A DNA stretch of 12,560 nt, from the NCBI GenBank assembly GCA_023406985.1, contig JAEXTK010000232.1, positions 1 through 12,560 of the forward strand, written 5' to 3'. The stretch comes from Spirochaetota bacterium. GTDB taxonomy: Bacteria; Spirochaetota; Spirochaetia; Treponematales; Breznakiellaceae. A model generated the notes under the pieces. That model did no database searches, was not told the origin of the DNA, and saw only the letters and a list, made by a program, of their open reading frames with translations. Positions within the stretch are counted from its first letter, which is position 1. Every line of letters begins with the position of its first letter. A program made the translations under genes and the position numbers. Below are positions 1 through 4,169 of this stretch, piece after piece.

Positions 1-1
1 C

Positions 2-511
2 CGCACCCGGCCCTTCGCGGTCGCGGCCGACGGGCCGATGGCCGATAAATCGAGCGGCGTCCGGCCGGCTGCGGACCGGCCGAACGCCGAGTCGGCGGCC
101 GCGGGGGCTGCCGCCGGGCCGCGGATCTGCGGGGCCTGCGCGGCCTGCGTCGCGGCTTGCCCGACGGGCGCCCTCGGCGGGGACGGGACGCTGAACCGGT
201 CGCGGTGCATCGCCTGGTACGCCTCGGGCCACGGCGAGCCGCCGGCCGAGGTCGCCGCGGCCTGGGAGAATCGGCTCTACGGGTGCACGGTCTGCCAGGA
301 CGTCTGCCCGCACAACCGCCGCCCCATCCGCGGCGCGGCGACCGACCGCGGGGCCCTCCCCGCCGAACTGGACGCGAAGGAACTCCTCGCCCTGTCGGAC
401 GAGGAGTTACGCGCCCGGTTCCGCGGCACGGCCATGGGCATGGCGTGGCTCGGCCCCCGGGCGATCAGGCGGAACGCGGAGCTCGCCGCCCGGCGGTCCC
501 CCGATCGTTGA
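2..511 (+). CDS. queG: QueG-like epoxyqueuosine reductase, C-terminal iron-sulfur part (5' partial)
   Basis: This is the C-terminal end of a two-[4Fe-4S] ferredoxin-type reductase. The best match is epoxyqueuosine reductase, which reduces epoxyqueuosine to queuosine in tRNA in the cytoplasm, using cobalamin. The frame is open to the window edge, so the N-terminal catalytic domain lies outside. Counting from the ATG at 38, one cluster motif is C31-x2-C34-x2-C37-x3-C41-P followed by TGAL. C57 sits in an RCI-aromatic context, and a second motif is C83-x2-C86-x3-C90-P. All eight ligands expected in the QueG family are present. The ATG at 38 is probably internal, because a cluster domain alone would not make the enzyme. 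The stretch before the first Cys is Ala/Gly/Pro-rich and does not resemble the usual QueG segment there. Local GC is extreme (53 of 60 bases at 61-120). A different QueG-like Fe-S reductase is possible. The gene converges on the lipoprotein operon. Confidence 0.72.
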   Translation, partial: RTRPFAVAADGPMADKSSGVRPAADRPNAESAAAGAAAGPRICGACAACVAACPTGALGGDGTLNRSRCIAWYASGHGEPPAEVAAAWENRLYGCTVCQDVCPHNRRPIRGAATDRGALPAELDAKELLALSDEELRARFRGTAMGMAWLGPRAIRRNAELAARRSPDR

Positions 512-526
512 GCGGCGCTTCGCCGC
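512..526. terminator. GC-rich hairpin between convergent genes
   Basis: Directly after the queG-like stop codon, GCGGCG and CGCCGC form a perfect 6-bp stem around a 3-nt CTT loop. It ends four bases before the stop end of the convergent lipoprotein gene, so it could act on transcripts from either side. There is no T-run after it on either strand, so intrinsic termination is only a guess from its position. Confidence 0.3.
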
Positions 527-530
527 GCGG

Positions 531-2441
531 TCACTGCCAGTAGCCGACCCTCGTCATCGTCGAACAACTCCCGGCCCCGCCATTGCCCCTGTAGTATCCG
601 GATGTATGGAGCGTGCCGTCTTCCTTCAAGAAGAGCGTGAATATATTGTGTATTTGGCTGGAATTCGTAATGACGTCCAAGACACCCTGGGCGATGCGTA
701 CCGGAGTCGCTGAACCCGAATAATCGCCGTTACCGAAGTTGCCAGTCTGGCCATTTCCGGTAGCCCATGCGCTACCATCATCCTTGATGAAAATCGTTGT
801 ATCGTAGCCGGCATGCGCTGATTTGACGCCGGTAGCTATGGCCTGAAAGGAAGACCGCGAAGTCTGGGTACCGTCGCCGAGCTGCCCATAGTCATTGTTA
901 CCGGAACCCACCAGGGTACCGTCGGTCATAAGGACGAGACTGTACCAACCTCCGACCGCTACCGCAGAAACCCCCGCGTCGAGAACCTTGACGGGCGTCA
1001 TCGCCGCCGACAACGTATTGCCGAAACGCCCGGAATTGTCGCCGGTCGCCCAAAGGCTTCCGTCCGTTTTGACGTACATGGATGAGTAATGGCCCGCGGA
1101 AGCCGATACCACCTCCGAGTCGATCTGATTGAAGCTGGTATAGGAACCATAAAGGGTTCCGTATCCTAACTCGCCCGATGCGTTATAACCTGCGGACCAA
1201 AGAGTCCCATCTTTCTTTAATGCGAGGAATTGAGTCGATCCGCCCCAAACACGCTGCATATCGGACATACCCGCGACCTGAGTCGGCGTGGCGCTCCATC
1301 CGGCCAGGCTATTCGAGCTACCCTTGATCCAGAGCTGGCCGCTCCCGTCGATCCATACGAAGGTTCCCCTGTCGCCAATCGCCAGGTCGGCCACGTCATC
1401 GCGCTCTTTGCTGAAGAAACCTCCGTCGCATACCCAGAGAGCATTGTCGGAAGTAATGAAACCTGAAGCGAATTCGTTGGCTCGGATAACAGCGACATCG
1501 CCGATTGGGTCCGCGATCTGACAATACGCCGCAAGGCCCGAGCCCGAGGTCGCGCTAATGATTGCACGGCCCTGAGCATGAACGGTGACTAGGCCGGTCG
1601 CGTCCACGCTCGCGACGTTCGGATCGTCGCTCGCCCATGTAACTGATCGTCCTTTTGGCGCGTATAGCGGATAGAGCGTCGCGGTGAGCTGCGCGGACTC
1701 GCCCGGAGTTAGGGCTAAGGCGGGCCGACTTATCTGGAGCTGTAAACCGGGTATATCTAAGAAATCAACCGAGGTCAGGGCATAGGAGCCGGCGGTCGTT
1801 TTCCCGTCCATGATAGTTACGCTCTCTGCACGCGGTGCCGCGACCACAGTTCCGCCATCACCCAACATGCAAGAAAGGGAGAGTACGAAAGAGCCGACTT
1901 GGGCCGAACCGGAATATGTAGCCACATGGTCGGCTACGGCCATGCTGAAAGTTCTGATCGAGTCACCCCTCATCGTCATGATATTCCCGATGATGGTCCC
2001 GACGGTGTAGTCGGAGGGCCACGTAATCGTGAGCTCCAGAGTCCCCGTGCCCGGAGCGATACCAAGCCGGACGATTCCGGTCGCGGTCTCACCCTCTACG
2101 ATCGATACTTCGATCGATCCGCTCGCGAGGCAATGCCCGTTCGCATCGAGGCCGTCCACGGTAAAGGTCCATAGACCGAGAGCCAAGTTGGGGAAATTAA
2201 ATGATCCGCTCGTCGAGACCGTATCCGGTATCGTCGCGCCTCCCGGTCCCGTGCCGTACGCCCTATAGCTCGCGATCGCTGCATCGTCGGGGAGGAGGCT
2301 GCGCGATGCTGAGCCGGCATCGACATTGAGACGAAGCGATCCCATTTCCGTTTTTTCCCGCGGGTCGATACGGTGGAAAGCCTCGCAGGCCAAGAGGGCC
2401 ATCGCCATCGTCATGAGTATGAAAAAGCGCTGGGATTTCAT
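531..2441 (-). CDS. RCC1-repeat / Big_2 lipoprotein
   Basis: This 636-residue predicted lipoprotein is exported and lipid-anchored. The signal peptide has basic residues K2 and R5, a hydrophobic stretch and the lipobox LLAC with Cys19. Residues about 34-225 look like two beta-sandwich segments, each opening with a G-S/T-L-x-L strand. Residues about 232-310 are a bacterial Ig-like Big_2 domain, with the W-A-S-D-x-x-x-V-A-S-V-D core and the following G-L-V-T-V. Residues about 315-636 carry RCC1-type repeats. D-G-[TS]-L-W-x-x-G-like blade motifs start near residues 331, 365, 411, 460, 507, 555 and 608. That makes seven, as in a closed seven-bladed propeller; the first two are divergent. The start has GGAGG 9 nt upstream. 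The gene begins 21 bp after the stop of the other lipoprotein gene, so the two are probably co-transcribed. Family knowledge suggests a cell-surface binding scaffold; the ligand is unknown. GC is lower than in the flanks. Confidence 0.85.
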   Translation of the reverse strand: MKSQRFFILMTMAMALLACEAFHRIDPREKTEMGSLRLNVDAGSASRSLLPDDAAIASYRAYGTGPGGATIPDTVSTSGSFNFPNLALGLWTFTVDGLDANGHCLASGSIEVSIVEGETATGIVRLGIAPGTGTLELTITWPSDYTVGTIIGNIMTMRGDSIRTFSMAVADHVATYSGSAQVGSFVLSLSCMLGDGGTVVAAPRAESVTIMDGKTTAGSYALTSVDFLDIPGLQLQISRPALALTPGESAQLTATLYPLYAPKGRSVTWASDDPNVASVDATGLVTVHAQGRAIISATSGSGLAAYCQIADPIGDVAVIRANEFASGFITSDNALWVCDGGFFSKERDDVADLAIGDRGTFVWIDGSGQLWIKGSSNSLAGWSATPTQVAGMSDMQRVWGGSTQFLALKKDGTLWSAGYNASGELGYGTLYGSYTSFNQIDSEVVSASAGHYSSMYVKTDGSLWATGDNSGRFGNTLSAAMTPVKVLDAGVSAVAVGGWYSLVLMTDGTLVGSGNNDYGQLGDGTQTSRSSFQAIATGVKSAHAGYDTTIFIKDDGSAWATGNGQTGNFGNGDYSGSATPVRIAQGVLDVITNSSQIHNIFTLFLKEDGTLHTSGYYRGNGGAGSCSTMTRVGYWQ

Positions 2442-2462
2442 GTGCCGATTCCTCCGTATCCG

Positions 2463-3800
2463 TCATTCGACCTGGAAAATCTTGGTATCGGAGAACAAAT
2501 AGCCGTTCTTCGAAACGACCACCATGAGGGTATGCGGGCCCGTTTGTGAACCTGGATTTATGGTCAGGCTCGACCCGGATTCTCCCGCGATCGGAGAGCC
2601 GTCCAAATACCAAGCATAGGAATCAGGCGTCTTGGAGACCGCAGCGGTCACCTCCATCGATGTATTTTGAGACAGGGGCGAAACGACGCCCAAGAGCGAC
2701 ACGGTGAGCAAGGGAGGTCCCTCTACCGAGAGGCCGCCCTCTCCGTGCGGGAAAATGTACACGGCCGTCGCGACCCGGCCCGCGACGCCATCTTTGATGG
2801 CGACCGCGCGCAGGACCGTGGTTCCCGAGATCAAGAGGGGCATTCCCGTATAGGCGAGCGACGAAGCGCTGGGCATGGATCCATCGACCGTGTAATAGAT
2901 GCCCGCTCCTTCGGAGCTCAGGCTCACGCTCTGTACGCCGTCGTATCGCCCCGTAGGAACCGAGAACGAGACGGGCAACGGCGCGCCCTCCGAAACCGGG
3001 GCGTACGTCGCAATATCGTAGACGACCCCGTCGATGGTCATCGTGCCGGATAAACTGGAGCCGACGAGACCATAGTCGAACGCGACGGACGAGATCGATC
3101 CTCCGCTGAACGTGAGGCTTCCCGAGAAGTCGTAGCTCGCCGTTGAATCGGAACTCACGAGGGTGTAGCTCAGGATCCCCGTGATCGAATAACCGGTCCC
3201 CGTGTCGACGTAATTGTTGAAGGTGCAGGTGCCGGCGTAGAGGAGCGGTGGACCCAGGTGTAAACCGTACGTCAGGCTCACGGCCCCGTTCGTCTGGGAA
3301 TAGGAATCGTTCGCCTCGTCATAAACGGCCGGAGCTGTAAGCATCGAACTGTAGCCATTGTCATAGGCGGTGAACGCTTCAAGAAGATCGCTCGCGGACA
3401 GGACGTCTCCGCCGCCATCGCCGCCGTCGCCTCCGTTCCCCGTCACCGTCACCGCGCAAGTCGACTTGTGTCCTCCATCGCGCGTCGTCGCGGTTATCGT
3501 CGCGTTTCCAGGAGCGATGGCCAGGACGTACCCCTGCGGGTTCACGGTAGCGACCGATGGGAAGTCGCTGGAGAAATCCACGTACTTGTTGGTCGCGTTC
3601 GATGGAGTCACGGTTGAGAGCAGGTATTGCCCGTTGCCCACGGACAGGGATAGGACGGACGGGGATATCGTCACTCCTGTCGCGGGCACCGAATCCGCAC
3701 CGGGCCCGTCGCCCGCGCCTCCTCCGGACGCGTCGCACGCGACGACGGCCAATAATAGCAACAAGCCGAGCAGGGGGAGCGAGCGATACCGTAGCTTCAT
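2463..3800 (-). CDS. Multidomain lipoprotein: Big_2, chitobiase-C-like and Ig/PKD-like
   Basis: This is a 445-residue predicted lipoprotein. I chose the ATG at 3800 because GGAGGAGGA lies just upstream and it places the signal peptide at the N-terminus (K2, R4, R6, a Leu-rich core, lipobox VVAC, Cys22). An ATG 54 bp further upstream would bury the signal peptide. Residues about 38-119 are a Big_2 Ig-like domain (V-A-T-V-N-P-x-G-Y-V core). Residues 123-132 are a Gly-Gly-Asp linker. Residues about 133-268 are a Ser/Thr/Tyr/Gly-rich, beta-strand-like region I do not recognise. Residues about 274-350 match the chitobiase/beta-hexosaminidase C-terminal-like fold, with I-Y-Y-T-x-D-G-S-x-P followed by L-x-A-x-A. 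Residues about 362-445 look Ig/PKD-like, with a Y-A-W-Y-L-D-G core. No catalytic motif is visible, so a binding or adhesive surface role is the likeliest. It is the first gene of the pair. Confidence 0.85.
   Translation of the reverse strand: MKLRYRSLPLLGLLLLLAVVACDASGGGAGDGPGADSVPATGVTISPSVLSLSVGNGQYLLSTVTPSNATNKYVDFSSDFPSVATVNPQGYVLAIAPGNATITATTRDGGHKSTCAVTVTGNGGDGGDGGGDVLSASDLLEAFTAYDNGYSSMLTAPAVYDEANDSYSQTNGAVSLTYGLHLGPPLLYAGTCTFNNYVDTGTGYSITGILSYTLVSSDSTASYDFSGSLTFSGGSISSVAFDYGLVGSSLSGTMTIDGVVYDIATYAPVSEGAPLPVSFSVPTGRYDGVQSVSLSSEGAGIYYTVDGSMPSASSLAYTGMPLLISGTTVLRAVAIKDGVAGRVATAVYIFPHGEGGLSVEGPPLLTVSLLGVVSPLSQNTSMEVTAAVSKTPDSYAWYLDGSPIAGESGSSLTINPGSQTGPHTLMVVVSKNGYLFSDTKIFQVE
3405..3434 (-). 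repeat. GGD-type codon repeat (interdomain linker)
   Basis: Within the multidomain lipoprotein, a run of GGN-GGN-GAN codons encodes ten residues of Gly-Gly-Asp repeats. It separates the Big_2 domain from the unrecognised middle region. It reads as a flexible, acidic linker, and such simple repeats can change length by slippage in steps of nine bases. Confidence 0.7.
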
Positions 3801-3951
3801 ATCTTCCTCCTCCATCAGGGTTAGGGGGGACCCCTGTTTTGAGGAAGAAGGCAAAGATGCCTACATCGATGGGGAAAGATACCCAGGCGATCTCCTCCAC
3901 GCATCGACGCGGGGGAAGCGTGCCCGCCTGGCAGGGCTGGCGGGGCTGGCA

Positions 3952-3980
3952 ATCATAGACCTCCCGTGTCGGACCGACAC
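3952..3980 (-). promoter_or_regulatory. Candidate lipoprotein-operon promoter overlapped by a palindrome
   Basis: On the minus strand TATGAT (plus-strand 3952-3957) matches the -10 consensus at 5 of 6 positions. The expected -35 position, 17 bp upstream, reads GTGTCG and is poor (3 of 6). It lies inside the perfect palindrome GTGTCGG-A-CCGACAC at 3966-3980. A weak -35 covered by a dyad would fit an activator- or repressor-controlled promoter. The leader to the start codon at 3800 would be about 145 nt. Confidence 0.3.
3966..3980. promoter_or_regulatory. 15-bp perfect palindrome, candidate operator
   Basis: GTGTCGG and CCGACAC are exact reverse complements around a single central A. The inner core CGGACCG occurs again centred at 4006, 33 bp from this centre or about three helical turns, on the side nearer the kinase gene. 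The place, symmetry and spacing suggest a dimeric regulator. The neighbouring LuxR-type kinase output domain is the obvious candidate, but that is inference. Confidence 0.4.
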
Positions 3981-4040
3981 CGCGCCGACGTTTTCCCGGC
4001 ATCGGACCGCATCCGGAGTACTGCACAGGAGTAGAGTTAA

Positions 4041-4069
4041 TTTACGTCCACATGTACTTATTTTACATT
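4041..4069 (+). promoter_or_regulatory. Candidate sigma-70-like promoter for the hybrid kinase
   Basis: TTTACG (4041-4046) and TACATT (4064-4069) are separated by exactly 17 bp, and each matches the consensus at 4 of 6 positions, in the most AT-rich stretch counted here. The inverted repeat ATGTA/TACAT (4052-4068) lies across the spacer and -10, so a regulator bound there would interfere with polymerase. The hexamers are weak, so this is tentative. Confidence 0.3.
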
Positions 4070-4169
4070 TATTTCTCATACGCTCATTTTTCGGATGCTA
4101 TTGTGGTGTTCGCGTCGGGATTATCCGTGAATAGGTCCCCCGCCTAAGCCCAGGAATCCGAGGTCGAGC

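Larger units (their letters stand above)
3801..4169. other. Divergent intergenic regulatory region
   Basis: These 369 bases separate the minus-strand lipoprotein operon from the plus-strand hybrid kinase. I see no convincing gene. The part nearest the lipoproteins (3801-4020) is moderately GC-rich. It holds a short hairpin (AGGGG 3823-3827 with CCCCT 3831-3835) in the presumed leader, and the palindrome at 3966-3980. The segment 4021-4080 is the most AT-rich I counted in the window (19 G/C of 60), as expected for a promoter core. It contains the inverted repeat ATGTA (4052-4056) / TACAT (4064-4068). The kinase ribosome-binding site GAGGT is at 4160-4164. Confidence 0.7.

Noticed and set aside
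3405..3434. Possible CRISPR-like or tandem repeat array in the GGD codons
   Set aside because: The repeat is a 9-base codon pattern inside a coding region with no spacers. It encodes a Gly/Asp linker.
3816..3840. Hairpin AGGGG/CCCCT followed by TTTT on the plus strand, resembling an intrinsic terminator
   Set aside because: No plus-strand gene lies upstream for it to terminate and the stem is only 5 bp. On the minus strand it lies in the lipoprotein leader without a T-run. It is noted only as a leader structure.
3370..4134. Long plus-strand open frame of 254 codons across the lipoprotein 5' end and the intergenic region
   Set aside because: It is antisense to the signal peptide and Big_2 region of a well-supported lipoprotein, is rich in Arg/Pro/Ser as expected of a GC-rich shadow frame, and resembles no family.
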